The position numbers and the translations under genes are program-made. A stretch of DNA of 64,000 nucleotides from Desulfovibrio desulfuricans DSM 642 (lineage in GTDB: Bacteria; Desulfobacterota; Desulfovibrionia; Desulfovibrionales; Desulfovibrionaceae), in assembly GCF_000420465.1 (NCBI RefSeq), contig NZ_ATUZ01000017.1, positions 1-64,000 of the forward strand. Reading direction: 5' to 3'. The notes beneath the pieces are model-generated. The model saw nothing but the letters and a program-made list of their open reading frames with translations. It ran no database searches and was not told the DNA's origin. This document shows positions 55,353 through 64,000 of the stretch, piece after piece; within the stretch, counting starts at the first letter, position 1, and every line of letters starts with the position of its first letter.

Positions 55353-55382
55353 TTGACTAAATACATGACACAGTCATATATC
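55353..55382 (+). promoter_or_regulatory. Promoter of the marR-SDR pair with overlapping dyad
   Basis: TTGACT (55353-55358) and TATATC (55377-55382) are 18 bases apart. The dyad TGACT-N13-AGTCA (55354-55376) covers the spacer, which is where a MarR-type repressor would sit to block its own promoter. Confidence 0.5.
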
Positions 55383-55424
55383 AACCGAGGAATATATTTC
55401 CCCAGTTCTATATATGAGGTGTTT

Positions 55425-55856
55425 ATGGAAAACGATATGTTGGAAAAATCGTACATCCCTTTTCAATGTTTGGTAATCAACACTCTTAACCGATTCAATG
55501 TGGAAGGCATCACCACCGCGCAATACGAAATTTTGGATGCCCTGGTCGCGAACGGCAGCAAAACCACCACGGAACTGGCCACCCTGCGTGGAATTTCGCA
55601 ATCTGGCACGTCCAAGCTTACCAAAAGGCTTTTGGATAAAAATCATATTGTGCAAAAGAAAAGCGGAACCGACAGGCGCAGTTACGACATATCAATCACT
55701 CCCGAGGGAAGAGATTTTCTTAACAGGGCGGAAAAATTCAGAAAAGAACTGCTGCTCACTATCGAAGCCGCCTTGTCGGAACAGGAACGCGAAACCTTTG
55801 CGACCCTTTGCCGCAAAATCGTAGCTTCGTCCGCCAAGGGAAAGGAAAAGGCGTAA
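55425..55856 (+). CDS. MarR-family transcriptional regulator
   Basis: A 143-residue winged-helix regulator. The recognition region reads TTELATLRGISQSGTSKLTKRLLDKNHIVQKK and the wing SGTDRRSYDISITPEGRDF, with the DxR motif typical of MarR. Family members bind DNA as dimers and release it on binding a small aromatic or lipid-like ligand. The frame is open from 55347; I chose the ATG at 55425, with GAGG five bases before it, giving the normal length. The stop is three bases before the SDR gene, so the two are co-transcribed and the SDR product or substrate may be the inducer. Confidence 0.9.
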   Translation: MENDMLEKSYIPFQCLVINTLNRFNVEGITTAQYEILDALVANGSKTTTELATLRGISQSGTSKLTKRLLDKNHIVQKKSGTDRRSYDISITPEGRDFLNRAEKFRKELLLTIEAALSEQERETFATLCRKIVASSAKGKEKA

Positions 55857-55859
55857 CCA

Positions 55860-56609
55860 ATGAAATTTAGGGGCAATATCGCCATAGTTACAGGCGCTTC
55901 CACCGGCGTTGGCGAAGCCATCGCTCAGGAGCTTTATGGCCGTGGGCTTACAGTGGTTATAACGGCCAGGGACAGTGCGGCTATCGAGGCCACGGCACGG
56001 AACATGGATCCATCCGGACAACGCGTTTTCCCCATGATTGCAGATGTCAAAGACCACATTTCCGTCAAAAACTTGATTGATTCCATCATGGAGCGCTGGG
56101 GAAGAATTGACTATCTTGTGAACAATGCGGGTATAACCGGGCCGCATGGCGTCTCCATATGCGATTATGATGTGGAAGACTGGCAGGAAGTTATCCAGAC
56201 GGATCTGAGCGGCGTTTTTTATGGGATGAAGTATGCTATCCCCGCCATGCTCAGGAACGGAGGTGGCGCGGTGGTCAATCTTTCCGCCGTCAACGGCATG
56301 GTGGGGATTCCGGGGATTGCCCCTTACACTTGCGCCAAACATGGCGTTGTGGGACTGACCCAATCTGTTGCGCTGGAATTTGCAGAAAAAGGTATACGTG
56401 TAAACGCTCTGGCCCCAGGCTATGTTGATACCCCCCGGATGAAAGAGTTGCCGGAAGGCGTTCGGCAGATGATGGCGGAATCTCACCCCATGAAACGGAT
56501 GGCGAAACCGGAAGAGGTGGGCAAACTGGCGGCTTTTTTGCTTTCAGATGAAGCATCGTTCATTACAGGCGGTTGTTATACTGTAGACGGTGGCTACACT
56601 GCGCAATAG
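55860..56609 (+). CDS. Short-chain dehydrogenase/reductase (FabG-like)
   Basis: A 249-residue classical SDR. NAD(P) binding is shown by TGASTGVG (11-18) and NNAG (88-91); the catalytic residues are Ser142, Tyr156 and Lys160 (YTCAK). C-terminal features such as LAPGYVDTPRM and GGCYTVDGGYTAQ are also normal. It reduces or oxidises a 3-oxo- or hydroxy-compound; true FabG function is unlikely since it pairs with a MarR-type regulator rather than fatty acid genes. It ends in a strong terminator. Confidence 0.92.
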   Translation: MKFRGNIAIVTGASTGVGEAIAQELYGRGLTVVITARDSAAIEATARNMDPSGQRVFPMIADVKDHISVKNLIDSIMERWGRIDYLVNNAGITGPHGVSICDYDVEDWQEVIQTDLSGVFYGMKYAIPAMLRNGGGAVVNLSAVNGMVGIPGIAPYTCAKHGVVGLTQSVALEFAEKGIRVNALAPGYVDTPRMKELPEGVRQMMAESHPMKRMAKPEEVGKLAAFLLSDEASFITGGCYTVDGGYTAQ

Positions 56610-56644
56610 ACGTGGAACGTCTCTCCCCCCGCGGTTTTATAAGA

Positions 56645-56677
56645 AAGGCCCGTGAACCTTTGTGGTTCACGGGCCTT
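56645..56677 (+). terminator. Terminator shared by the SDR gene and the convergent carboxypeptidase gene
   Basis: A 14-bp perfect stem (56645-56658 with 56664-56677, loop TTTGT). T-content on each side is modest, so it likely works in both directions for the two convergent genes. Confidence 0.75.
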
Positions 56678-56704
56678 CAAAATTTTCAGTTGGGCGGCTT
56701 TGCT

Positions 56705-57847
56705 TTAGCTTGCGTTGTTGGCAACGCGTCGGGCTGCCTGTCCGTCATTGTCATTGCCGCGCTGGCGGGCGACTTTTTCCACGTTTTTCTTTTTGTTCTT
56801 GGCCGTTTTGGTTGCCTTGGCCTGCTTGCTGTGGTTGGTGGCCTTGGCGCGGTGTACGGTCTGCGTGCCCTCGCCCCGGTCATTTCCGGCAAACTGGTGG
56901 TAAGCCTCGCGGGCATTTTTGCGAATGTCGGGGTGATACTTTTCGCGCGGCAAGGTATCCAGAGCAGCCAGCACTGTGGGAGCCTCGCTGTTGCATACCT
57001 CAAAACCGGCATCCAGCAGGCGGAAGGCTTCAATGCTGCGGATCTGCGAATCGGGCGCGCCCATGATAACGGCCAGCAGGCGTTTGTCGCCCTTGAGCGC
57101 CGTGAAAACCAGATTATAGCCCGAGGCGTTGATCCAGCCGGTTTTAAGGCCGTCCGCGCCAGGGTACTGCCCAAGGAGGGGATTTTTGTTCCAGGTGACG
57201 CGGCCCCGGTAGTTTAGCACATGGGTGTTATGGAAGCGCAGCGCATCGGGGTATGCATGCAGATAGGCGCGGGCAAGGGTCAGCATGTCGCGCGCGGTGG
57301 TGTACTGCCCCTTGGCCGGGAGGCCGTGCGGATTGACAAAGTAACTGTCGCGCATGCCCAGATCGCGGGCCTTGGCGTTCATCATGTTGATGAACGCGGG
57401 CACGGAGCCGCCCACATATTCGGCCATGGCCGTGCTGGCGTCGTTGCCGGAAGAAACAGCCATGCCCGTAAGGAGCTGGTCAAGCGTAACCTGCTCGTTC
57501 TCGTTGAGGCCCATGCGCGAGCCGCCGGTGCGGGCCGCATTGCGGCTGATCGTGGTAGTATTGTCACTGCGGGCCAGGCCGGAATTGATCTGATCCATGG
57601 CAAGAAACATGGACATGATCTTGGTCAGCGAGGCAGGGGGAATGCGCTGGTCGGCATTTTGCTCAAACAGTATGGCGTCGCGGTCAAGGTCGTATAAAAT
57701 GGCGGAGCAGACGCCAAGGGAACTTTGCGGCGGAATGGGCGGGGCCGAAAACGCAGCGCCGGGGTGTGACAGAAGAGCTGCACAAAGCAGGGCGGCGATA
57801 GCAAAGAGCGTGCGGAGCGGCAGGCAAAAACGACGGGTGCTGGTCAT
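56705..57847 (-). CDS. dacA: D-alanyl-D-alanine carboxypeptidase (DacA/PBP5 type)
   Basis: A 380-residue exported serine peptidase that trims the terminal D-Ala of peptidoglycan stem peptides. A signal peptide covers about 1-35. Catalytic motifs are S73-L-T-K76, S133-G-N135 and K235-T-G237. The usual C-terminal amphipathic membrane anchor is not obvious; instead the last roughly 55 residues are strongly basic and low-complexity (Lys/Ala/Thr/Asn-rich, for example ATKTAKNKKKNVEK), which may bind the wall. AAGGA precedes the ATG. Confidence 0.93.
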   Translation of the reverse strand: MTSTRRFCLPLRTLFAIAALLCAALLSHPGAAFSAPPIPPQSSLGVCSAILYDLDRDAILFEQNADQRIPPASLTKIMSMFLAMDQINSGLARSDNTTTISRNAARTGGSRMGLNENEQVTLDQLLTGMAVSSGNDASTAMAEYVGGSVPAFINMMNAKARDLGMRDSYFVNPHGLPAKGQYTTARDMLTLARAYLHAYPDALRFHNTHVLNYRGRVTWNKNPLLGQYPGADGLKTGWINASGYNLVFTALKGDKRLLAVIMGAPDSQIRSIEAFRLLDAGFEVCNSEAPTVLAALDTLPREKYHPDIRKNAREAYHQFAGNDRGEGTQTVHRAKATNHSKQAKATKTAKNKKKNVEKVARQRGNDNDGQAARRVANNAS

Positions 57848-58416
57848 GCACAGTCCTTATGCGTTGGCTGGACGTCAAGCCTCAAGTGCGCTGCGCTACG
57901 CGGCTGCAACGGCTGGGCCGTGGGGTCGCGGGCGTATGTGTTGAGGAAAGCCACGAGAAAAAGTTTAGAGATTTGCTAAATGGAACAACGCAATGCTTGT
58001 GTACTAAAGATGGGCAGTTATGGCAAGCGGGCAGTGCGCCCCCGCTTTGCGATCTTTTTGCGCGCTTGTGCGTGCCAGCCCGGGGAACGTTGTTCCAACT
58101 CCGGTTGCAGCGGAATTTAGCCGCAGAGACTTCATTGAATGCGGCAGTGGTTCAGGCGTAATCGGCGCCTGATGCCATAAGGGAATGCGCGTGGTGTTTA
58201 TTCATTTCTGAAGCAATAAGTAGAATGCTTTTGCTGTGGGTGCAGCATAGTATGCTCTTGCATGTGGCATGTGCGGTATATGACGGCACGGCATCATGAC
58301 TGCATGAACTGAAGAATAAAATGCTTTTATCTCTTTATTGCAACATGCAAGAGCAACTGGCTGGTGGCACAGGCCACCCCATATTGCGGTGCATGAAACA
58401 TGGCAAGGAGGCTACA
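57848..58416. other. Intergenic region, nothing recognised
   Basis: About 570 bases between divergent genes. The methyltransferase frame is open back to 58321 but with no ribosome site until the GTG at 58417. No hairpin with T-run, repeat or RNA gene was seen. Confidence 0.5.
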
Positions 58417-59166
58417 GTGTTGGACATCCCCCGTATTTTCACCATCACGGAAGGCGAACACCGCATCCATAATCCTTATACGTCAGAAAAGCTTGCTACC
58501 CTCGGCGCGGCGTTGCGGCTCAAACCGGGAACCCGCGTGCTCGACCTTGGCAGCGGCTCGGGCGAAATGCTCTGCACATGGGCGCGTGACTACGGCATCA
58601 CAGGCCTTGGCATAGACATGAGCCCGCTGTTTTGCGGGCAGGCACGGCTCCGCGCGCAAGAGCTGGGCGTTGCCAGTCAGGTGGAGTTTGTCCATGCTGA
58701 CGCCGCAGGTTACGTTGCGGCTGAAAAGGTTGATCTGGCCGCCTGCGTTGGGGCCACATGGATAGGCGGCGGCGTTGCGGGCACCATTGAGCTTTTGAAG
58801 CAAAGCCTTTGCCCTGGCGGGATCATCCTCATTGGCGAGCCGTACTGGCGCTGTATGCCGCCCACGGAAGACATTGCCAGAGGCTGCGGCGCAACTGCCA
58901 TTGCCGACTTTCTCCCCCTGCCTGGGCTCATAGAATGCTTTGGCAACTTCGGCTATGATGTTGTGGAAATGGTTCTGGCAAATCAGGATGGCTGGGACAG
59001 GTACGAAGCTGCCAAGTGGCTGACCATGCGGCGTTGGCTTGAGGCGAACCCGGATGACGACTTTGCCCAAGAAATTCGCAGCCAGTTGACCAGCGAGCCA
59101 AAGCGGTACGCCATGTATACGCGCGAGTACCTTGGCTGGGGCGTGTTTGCACTCATGGCGCGGTAG
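58417..59166 (+). CDS. Class I SAM-dependent methyltransferase
   Basis: A 249-residue methyltransferase. Motif I is VLDLGSGSGEM with further SAM-binding positions at GIDMS and HADAAGY, then CPGGIILIGEPYW as the post-motif strand. The substrate is unknown. I chose the GTG at 58417 because AAGGAGG lies five bases before it; using it the protein starts just before the conserved fold. It is a single-gene unit, ending near the hairpin shared with the chemoreceptor gene on the other strand. Confidence 0.85.
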   Translation: MLDIPRIFTITEGEHRIHNPYTSEKLATLGAALRLKPGTRVLDLGSGSGEMLCTWARDYGITGLGIDMSPLFCGQARLRAQELGVASQVEFVHADAAGYVAAEKVDLAACVGATWIGGGVAGTIELLKQSLCPGGIILIGEPYWRCMPPTEDIARGCGATAIADFLPLPGLIECFGNFGYDVVEMVLANQDGWDRYEAAKWLTMRRWLEANPDDDFAQEIRSQLTSEPKRYAMYTREYLGWGVFALMAR

Positions 59167-59222
59167 CCACGGCTGCCTTGGTGAAATGTATTCCCAAAGC
59201 GATTGTTCCCCAAGGGTGGGTT

Positions 59223-59271
59223 ACAAAAACCGCCATGCCTCGAACCCATGAAAGAACGAGGCATGGCGGTT
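59223..59271 (-). terminator. Terminator of chemoreceptor gene 3
   Basis: A 15-bp perfect stem (59228-59242 with 59257-59271) is followed by TTTTT on the minus strand, 25 bases after the receptor stop codon. It may also stop the convergent methyltransferase transcript. Confidence 0.88.
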
Positions 59272-59296
59272 ATGTGTGATCGGGCTAGGTTCGGGC

Positions 59297-61450
59297 CTAG
59301 GCTTTTTCCAGCTCTGCTATCAGTTCGGCCAGGGCAGAAGACTGGCGCCTGAGCGCCTCAACCGCGTTGGCGGCCTCCTGCATGGCAGTAGCTGTGCCTT
59401 CGGCAATGCTGCTCACGGCAGACACGGAGGCGTTGATTTCGCCTGTGGCGGCCGACTGCTGCTCGGAAGCCGTGGCGATGGCGCGCACCTGATCGGAAGA
59501 TTCCATGGCGAGGCTGACAATACTTCCAAGCAGGCTTTCCGCCTTGTTGACCTCCTGCATGGATTTTTCAAGCACTTCCTTGGTGCTGCCCATGCTGCCA
59601 AGGGTGCCGCGCACGGCCTGCTGGATGGAATCAATGGACTGCCCCACCTCGCGCGTTGCGGTCATGGTTTTTTCCGCCAGTTTGCGCACTTCATCGGCCA
59701 CAACGGCAAAGCCGCGTCCGGCTTCGCCTGCCCGGGCGGCTTCAATGGCCGCATTGAGGGCCAGCAGGTTTGTCTGGTCGGCAATATCTTCAATAGTCTG
59801 GGCAATGGCCCCGATGGCATCAGCCTTGTTGCTCAGGTCGTCCACAGAGTCGCAGGCAGTCTGAAAATCCTTGTGAATGGCGCTTACGTCCTGCAGCACT
59901 GTTGCAAACTGCTGCGAACCCTGCTCGGCGGCATGGCGGGAGTCTTCTGACAGATTTGCGGTAGTTTCCGCGTTTTTGGCTATTTCGAGCACGGATGCGC
60001 TCAGTTCTTCCACGGCAGAAGCTGTTTCCGCAATCCTGTGTGTTTGCGTTTCCACGCCTTCCGATGTTTCATCCACGCGGGCAGCCAAACTGCCAAGGGC
60101 CGCTGTGAGGGCCGCCACAACCTGGCTCAGGCGCTGGGCGGCGTCACGCATGCCTTCTGTTCTGGCGCTTTCGGCCTTGCGGGTGGCTTCTTCTGCTGCA
60201 TGCTGCGCCTGCTCGGCATTTTCTGCGCTTACGCGCGCCTCGGCGGTGCGATTATCAGCTTCGCGCATTTTTTCTTTCAGCGATTCCAGCATGGATACCA
60301 TCGCGTTGCGCAAAACGGAAAATTCGCTCTGGTAGTCAGATGAGATGGGTGTTTCAAGGTTGCCCGCCGCAACAGAGCGGGAGAATGAGGCCAGTGAAAG
60401 AATGGGGCTGATGATGGTTCTGTTCAGCACCAGAATAACCACGCAGGCCAGCACAAGGAGTATGCCCACAGCACCCATGGCAGTGTGGCGGTTGCTCTCG
60501 GCCAGCTGCCGGGCTTCTGCAAAGAGTTCGGCGTCGGGAATGGCTATGCCAAGGCCCATGCCGGTGGGAGATACGCTGTAAAAAACCGTGGTGGGCTGAC
60601 CGCTGACCATAAGAGTGTACTGGGCGAGGCTGCCGGGCGCTGTGGTGGTGAGCTCGTTTTTTGCCCCGTTGAAGGGCAGCTTTGCCACCGGCTGCAACAA
60701 CAGGGCACTATCAGCGGGAAAAGCGGCGATGAGCCCGCTTCTGCAATCAACGGCAAAGGCGCGGGAATTGGGGGTGATTCTAATGCCATCCACGGTCTTG
60801 CGGAGGTTTTCCAGGCTCACGTCCAGAGTGGACACGCCGACAATACGCTCTTGGCGGTCATGCATGATGCCAGCCACGGTTATCATGAGCTTGTGGGAGG
60901 TCTCGTCCAGATACGGGGCAGACCAGTATACGCTGTCCTGGCGTTTTTTGCTTCTGTCCCACTGCTCGGGAATGGCCTGAGTATACCATGGCTGCCTGGG
61001 GTAATCGTACTCAGGCGTGCTGTACTCCATGGTCATTTCGATCTTGCCTTTGTCCCAGTAGGCGTAGGGGCCGTAATAACGCTGATCGGCCCGGAAAGCG
61101 CCCGGTTCAAACCAGAGGCCGCATCCCGAAGCCTCGGGGTAGCGGGTGAGGCTCGCCTTGAGCATGGCTGCAACGTCATCGGCGAGATCCGCTTCGTGCC
61201 CCTGCTGGACATGACGCAGATTTTGCCCGGCTATGGCTATGGCAGCGGCGCCTTCCTGCACCAGCGCCATATATGTGTTAACTTTTTCTGCCTCGGTGCG
61301 GATGCTCTGTTCAACCGCGGTCTTGGTCTGCTCGTTATATTCCTGCTCCATAGTCGCCATGTTGAGCAGCAGCAGAGCATATCCTCCAAGCGATACCAGC
61401 ATCATCGTGCTGACAAGCAGCAATGCCTTGAACTTAACAGAAATATTCAT
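59297..61450 (-). CDS. Methyl-accepting chemotaxis protein with dCache sensor
   Basis: A 717-residue chemoreceptor. Helix 1 (about 8-30) is followed by a long periplasmic dCache domain with the hallmark region [21 protein letters not shown], then QPWYTQA and YWSAPYLDE, as in small-molecule Cache receptors. Helix 2 lies near 320-345, then HAMP and the signalling domain with [20 protein letters not shown]. The signalling domain differs clearly from the other two receptors in the window (different adaptation helices), so it is not part of that duplication. GGGGGAAG precedes the ATG at 61450; the longer frame to 61570 has no site. Confidence 0.95.
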   Translation of the reverse strand: MNISVKFKALLLVSTMMLVSLGGYALLLLNMATMEQEYNEQTKTAVEQSIRTEAEKVNTYMALVQEGAAAIAIAGQNLRHVQQGHEADLADDVAAMLKASLTRYPEASGCGLWFEPGAFRADQRYYGPYAYWDKGKIEMTMEYSTPEYDYPRQPWYTQAIPEQWDRSKKRQDSVYWSAPYLDETSHKLMITVAGIMHDRQERIVGVSTLDVSLENLRKTVDGIRITPNSRAFAVDCRSGLIAAFPADSALLLQPVAKLPFNGAKNELTTTAPGSLAQYTLMVSGQPTTVFYSVSPTGMGLGIAIPDAELFAEARQLAESNRHTAMGAVGILLVLACVVILVLNRTIISPILSLASFSRSVAAGNLETPISSDYQSEFSVLRNAMVSMLESLKEKMREADNRTAEARVSAENAEQAQHAAEEATRKAESARTEGMRDAAQRLSQVVAALTAALGSLAARVDETSEGVETQTHRIAETASAVEELSASVLEIAKNAETTANLSEDSRHAAEQGSQQFATVLQDVSAIHKDFQTACDSVDDLSNKADAIGAIAQTIEDIADQTNLLALNAAIEAARAGEAGRGFAVVADEVRKLAEKTMTATREVGQSIDSIQQAVRGTLGSMGSTKEVLEKSMQEVNKAESLLGSIVSLAMESSDQVRAIATASEQQSAATGEINASVSAVSSIAEGTATAMQEAANAVEALRRQSSALAELIAELEKA

Positions 61451-61513
61451 TCTTCCCCCTATGCTGGTTCTTGTCTGAAAGACTTTTCGGATCGGACAGG
61501 CAAATAGTTTAGG

Positions 61514-61545
61514 CATTAAATTGAAATTAATATTCAATTTTAATG
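61514..61545. promoter_or_regulatory. AT-rich near-perfect inverted repeat before chemoreceptor gene 3
   Basis: CATTAAATTGAA and TTCAATTTTAATG are inverse complements apart from one inserted T, with seven bases between. It lies 64 bases upstream of the receptor start, within the expected promoter, and looks like an operator. Confidence 0.45.
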
Positions 61546-61564
61546 ACAGAAAATCAAGGGGGAT

Positions 61565-61606
61565 CCCCACCCGAGGTGCGCTTGCGTGAGCGCACCTCGG
61601 GTGGGG
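61565..61606 (-). terminator. Very strong hairpin between the ahb cluster and chemoreceptor gene 3
   Basis: An 18-bp perfect stem (61565-61582 with 61589-61606, loop TGCGTG). A smaller 7-bp stem (61642-61660) comes first after the ahbB stop. No T-run follows on either strand, so I infer a terminator or insulator from strength and position. Confidence 0.55.
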
Positions 61607-61676
61607 TTGTGCTAGACTGAAGGATTCTCTAGTGGGCAGATGCGCCCGGCAGTCGGGCGCCGATTAACTGACTGTT

Positions 61677-62168
61677 TCAATTATCCATGCGGAAATCCAC
61701 ACGGATTTTATACAGTTTGGTGGCAGGCAGGTTAAGAATGGTAATGCCGGTGGCCTCGGTGAGGGCATCAAGCGTGGCCTGGCTTTCTTCCCGCGAGGGG
61801 CTGATAAGCGTGAACCAGATATTGTAGGCATGCTCGCGCAGGTAGTTGTGCGTCACGCCGGGGCAGGCGTTTACCCGCGCCACAAAGTCGTCCATTTTGT
61901 CGTCCGGCACCTTGGCGGCGCACAGGGTAGACACAAAACCCAGTTTGGCCGACTGGAAGTTGGCCCCCAGACGGCGGATGATCTTGCGGGCCTTGAGGCC
62001 GCGCACGCGTTCAAAAGATTCTTCCTCACTGATGCCAAGCATCTGGCCCAGATCTGCATAGGGGCGCGGCGTGAGGGGAAAGCCTGTCTGGATGATATCC
62101 AGCAGTTGACGGTCAACGCTGTCCATCAGCGTTTCGGTGGTGGCCGCGTGGGCCGTAGGCTGCGTCAT
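61677..62168 (-). CDS. ahbB: Siroheme decarboxylase subunit, AsnC/Lrp-like (AhbA/AhbB type)
   Basis: A 163-residue protein that, as part of a heterodimer, decarboxylates siroheme to 12,18-didecarboxysiroheme in the alternative haem pathway. It has an N-terminal winged-helix-like half (DRQLLDIIQTGFPLTPRPYA) and a C-terminal half with THNYLREHAYNIWFTL, containing the His/Tyr region conserved in AhbA/B. Such proteins are often misnamed Lrp regulators. I chose the ATG at 62168 with GAGGA before it; the start at 62126 is also possible. It follows the radical SAM gene. The partner subunit is not in the window, so whether this is AhbA or AhbB is a judgement. Confidence 0.8.
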   Translation of the reverse strand: MTQPTAHAATTETLMDSVDRQLLDIIQTGFPLTPRPYADLGQMLGISEEESFERVRGLKARKIIRRLGANFQSAKLGFVSTLCAAKVPDDKMDDFVARVNACPGVTHNYLREHAYNIWFTLISPSREESQATLDALTEATGITILNLPATKLYKIRVDFRMDN

Positions 62169-62185
62169 GGCGTTCCTCATGTGGC

Positions 62186-63391
62186 TCAGGGGTTTTCCTT
62201 GCGGCGCAGTTTGGCCGGAATATAGGTGCACAGGGGCTCCTCGCCCATGTGGTCGCCGTCCATGCTGTGGGCGCGGGCGCGGCAGCCGCCGCAGACTTTG
62301 TGATATTCGCACACGCCGCACTTGCCCGTATAACAGGACTGGTCGCGGAACTGCAAAAAGTATTTACTCTCGCGCCATATCTGCGGAAAGGGAGTTTCGC
62401 GCACGTTGCCGCAGTTCAGCTCAAGGTAGCCGCAGGGCTGCACCTGCCCCACATGGCTGATAAAGCAGAAGCCCGTGCCGCCAAGACAGCCGCGCGTGAG
62501 CGCGTCCATGCCGAAGGTTTCGGGCGTAACGCTGATGCCTTCTTCCTTGGCGCGCTGGCGCATGATGCGGTAGTAGTGCGGTGCGCAGGTAGCCTTGAGG
62601 TGCATGCTGGTGCTCTTGCGGAAATCATACAGCCAGTGCAGCACGTCTTCGTATTCCTGCGCGGTGATGACCTGATCGGCCAGACCTGAGGCGCGCCCCA
62701 TGGGCACCAGCAAAAAAATATGCCATGCGGCAGCGCCGATGCTTTCGCACAGCTCGAATATCTTTTTGAAGCTGCTCAGATTGTTGCGCGTGACCGTGGT
62801 GTTGATCTGAAAGGGCACGCCCACGGATTTGAGGTATTCGATGCCGCGCAGCGAAGCCTCGAACGCGCCGGGTACGCCCCGGAAGCTGTCGTGACTGGCG
62901 GCGTCTGGTCCGTCAATGGAAATGGAGCAGCGGTTGACCCCGGCATCCTTGATTTTTTGTGCGTTTTCGGGGGTTATGAGGGTGCCGTTGGGCGAAAAGG
63001 CGCAGGGCAGGCCCTTGCTGTGGGCATAGGCCACCAGCTCGTACACGTCGGCCCGCATCATGGGATCGCCGCCGGTAAAGATGATGATGGGCTTGCCCAC
63101 CTGCGGAAAGGTATCGATGAGCGCCTTGGCTTCTTCCGTAGAAAGCTCGCCGGGGTAAGGCTCCGTGTGGGCCTCGGCACGGCAGTGCTTGCAGGCAAGA
63201 TTGCAGGAACGGGTCACTTCCCAGGCGATGAGGCGACAGGCGGGGCTGCCGTCCTCAAGGGTGCGCAGGGTGGCGGAGATGCCGTCCGGATGACCGGAGG
63301 AAGGGTTGCCCGCAGCGCCTGCGGGGTGCCCGCCCGGATGGCCAGCGGGATGGCCGCCGGGGTGCCCCATGTTGTGAGGGTGATTGCTCAT
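62186..63391 (-). CDS. ahbD: Radical SAM enzyme of the alternative haem pathway (AhbD-like; AhbC possible)
   Basis: A 401-residue radical SAM enzyme. The SAM [4Fe-4S] motif is CNLACKHC near residue 63-70, followed by GGDPMMRAD; the C-terminal cysteine-rich SPASM-like tail reads CYTGKCGVCEYHKVCGGC. AhbD converts Fe-coproporphyrin to haem b; AhbC removes acetate groups one step earlier; both have this layout. I favour AhbD from gene order next to hemB and ahbB, but not firmly. The first roughly 38 residues are a His/Gly/Pro-rich tract of repeated GHPxG units, outside the fold. The ATG overlaps the hemB stop (TAATG), so the genes are coupled. Confidence 0.75.
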   Translation of the reverse strand: MSNHPHNMGHPGGHPAGHPGGHPAGAAGNPSSGHPDGISATLRTLEDGSPACRLIAWEVTRSCNLACKHCRAEAHTEPYPGELSTEEAKALIDTFPQVGKPIIIFTGGDPMMRADVYELVAYAHSKGLPCAFSPNGTLITPENAQKIKDAGVNRCSISIDGPDAASHDSFRGVPGAFEASLRGIEYLKSVGVPFQINTTVTRNNLSSFKKIFELCESIGAAAWHIFLLVPMGRASGLADQVITAQEYEDVLHWLYDFRKSTSMHLKATCAPHYYRIMRQRAKEEGISVTPETFGMDALTRGCLGGTGFCFISHVGQVQPCGYLELNCGNVRETPFPQIWRESKYFLQFRDQSCYTGKCGVCEYHKVCGGCRARAHSMDGDHMGEEPLCTYIPAKLRRKENP

Positions 63392-64000
63392 TATCGTGCC
63401 AGTCCTTCGCGCAGGATGATTTCTGTAAAGTAGGTGATGATCATGTCCGCCCCGGCTCGCTTCAGGCCCGTGAGGGATTCGAGCATGACGGCGCGCTCGT
63501 CGATCCAGCCATTGAGGCCAGCCGCGCGGATCATGGAGTATTCGCCGCTCACCTGATAGGCGCACAGGGGTACGCTTGTATTGTCGCGCACGGTGCGGAT
63601 GATGTCGCTGTAAGGCCCGGCGGGCTTCACAATGAGGGCGTCCGCGCCTTCTTCTAGGTCGGCAAAGGCCTCAAGCAGGGCTTCGCGGGCGTTGGCCGGG
63701 TCCATCTGATAGGATTTGCGGTCGCCGCAGGCCGGGGCGCTTTCCGCCGCTTCGCGGAAGGGGCCGTAGTAGGCCGAGGCGTATTTGACGGCATAGGACA
63801 TGATCGGCGTTGCCATAAGGTCGCCTTCGTCCAGCGCCTCGCGGATGGCGGCTACCCGGCCATCCATCATGTCGGAAGGGGCAACCATGTCCGCGCCTGC
63901 CGCCGCATGGCTCACCGCTGTTTTGGCAAGCAGGGGCAGGGTGGCGTCGTTGTTTACTTCGCCAGAGGGCATGAGCACGCCGCAATGGCCGTGGCTCATG
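63391..64000 (-). CDS. hemB: Porphobilinogen synthase (delta-aminolevulinate dehydratase), C-terminal part
   Basis: The last roughly 202 residues of a protein normally about 325 long; the start lies beyond the right edge. It condenses two 5-aminolevulinate molecules to porphobilinogen. Seen are the HGHCGVL strand, the active-site Lys in [17 protein letters not shown] and the Schiff-base Lys in [14 protein letters not shown], and the ending [23 protein letters not shown]. It is the first visible gene of a hemB-ahbD-ahbB unit, joining early and late haem synthesis in one transcript. Confidence 0.96.
   Translation of the reverse strand, partial: MSHGHCGVLMPSGEVNNDATLPLLAKTAVSHAAAGADMVAPSDMMDGRVAAIREALDEGDLMATPIMSYAVKYASAYYGPFREAAESAPACGDRKSYQMDPANAREALLEAFADLEEGADALIVKPAGPYSDIIRTVRDNTSVPLCAYQVSGEYSMIRAAGLNGWIDERAVMLESLTGLKRAGADMIITYFTEIILREGLAR

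Noticed and set aside
61677..62168. Lrp/AsnC transcription factor
   Set aside because: The fold is Lrp-like, but position after hemB and the radical SAM gene and the conserved C-terminal His/Tyr region fit a siroheme decarboxylase subunit better.

Overview
The window looks like a chromosomal segment of a sulfate-reducing Desulfovibrionaceae bacterium, most like Desulfovibrio. The reasons are the siroheme-based Ahb haem pathway (porphobilinogen synthase, radical SAM enzyme and siroheme decarboxylase as a cluster), a ferredoxin-dependent 2-oxoacid oxidation locus with substrate-level phosphorylation enzymes, a Tat-exported molybdoenzyme operon, many chemoreceptors, and a giant type-I-secreted adhesin. 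Species was not tested by any search. Codon use is GC-rich except for the first kilobase, which holds an IS3-family transposase end and an acetyltransferase gene that is visibly AT-richer.

Layout. 1-1079: IS3-family remnant cut by the window edge, then a GNAT gene. 1205-4013 (minus): PaaK-type CoA ligase and a ClC chloride/proton exchanger, then tRNA-Phe(GAA). 4657-10466 (plus): PAS/LuxR-type regulator, a perfect palindrome, then a TorD-like chaperone and a DmsABC-like molybdopterin reductase with overlapping genes. 10727-13699: alkaline phosphatase and a YibE/F membrane protein. 13806-22719 (minus): a 1335-residue hybrid histidine kinase with two periplasmic solute-binding domains, and two chemoreceptors; the first has a near-perfect sigma-28 promoter. 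23410-34188: a 3592-residue VCBS/RTX adhesin. 34305-35659 (minus): 2-hydroxyacid dehydrogenase and a YjfB-type small protein.

35806-48107 (all minus) is the most coherent metabolic block. It reads, in transcription order, glcD-glcF; korA-korB-korC-ferredoxin-ptb-buk; a DASS-type anion transporter; and a PrpR-type sigma-54 activator. I found sigma-54 (-24/-12) promoter matches upstream of three of these units (48314, 45145, 39611). The inferred pathway is uptake of an organic acid, oxidation of a 2-hydroxyacid to a 2-oxoacid by GlcDF, ferredoxin-linked oxidative decarboxylation to an acyl-CoA, and ATP formation through acyl phosphate. It parallels the lactate oxidation operon of Desulfovibrio but uses butyryl-type rather than acetyl-type enzymes. 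The substrate is not known from sequence.

48978-64000 is mostly housekeeping: serine acetyltransferase with an overlapping tiny lipoprotein, MarC, an NCS2 purine permease with a long structured leader, signal peptidase I, ComM, a MarR-SDR pair, a DacA-type carboxypeptidase, a methyltransferase, a third chemoreceptor, and the ahb/hemB cluster running off the right edge. I saw no CRISPR array, rRNA, prophage or toxin-antitoxin pair.
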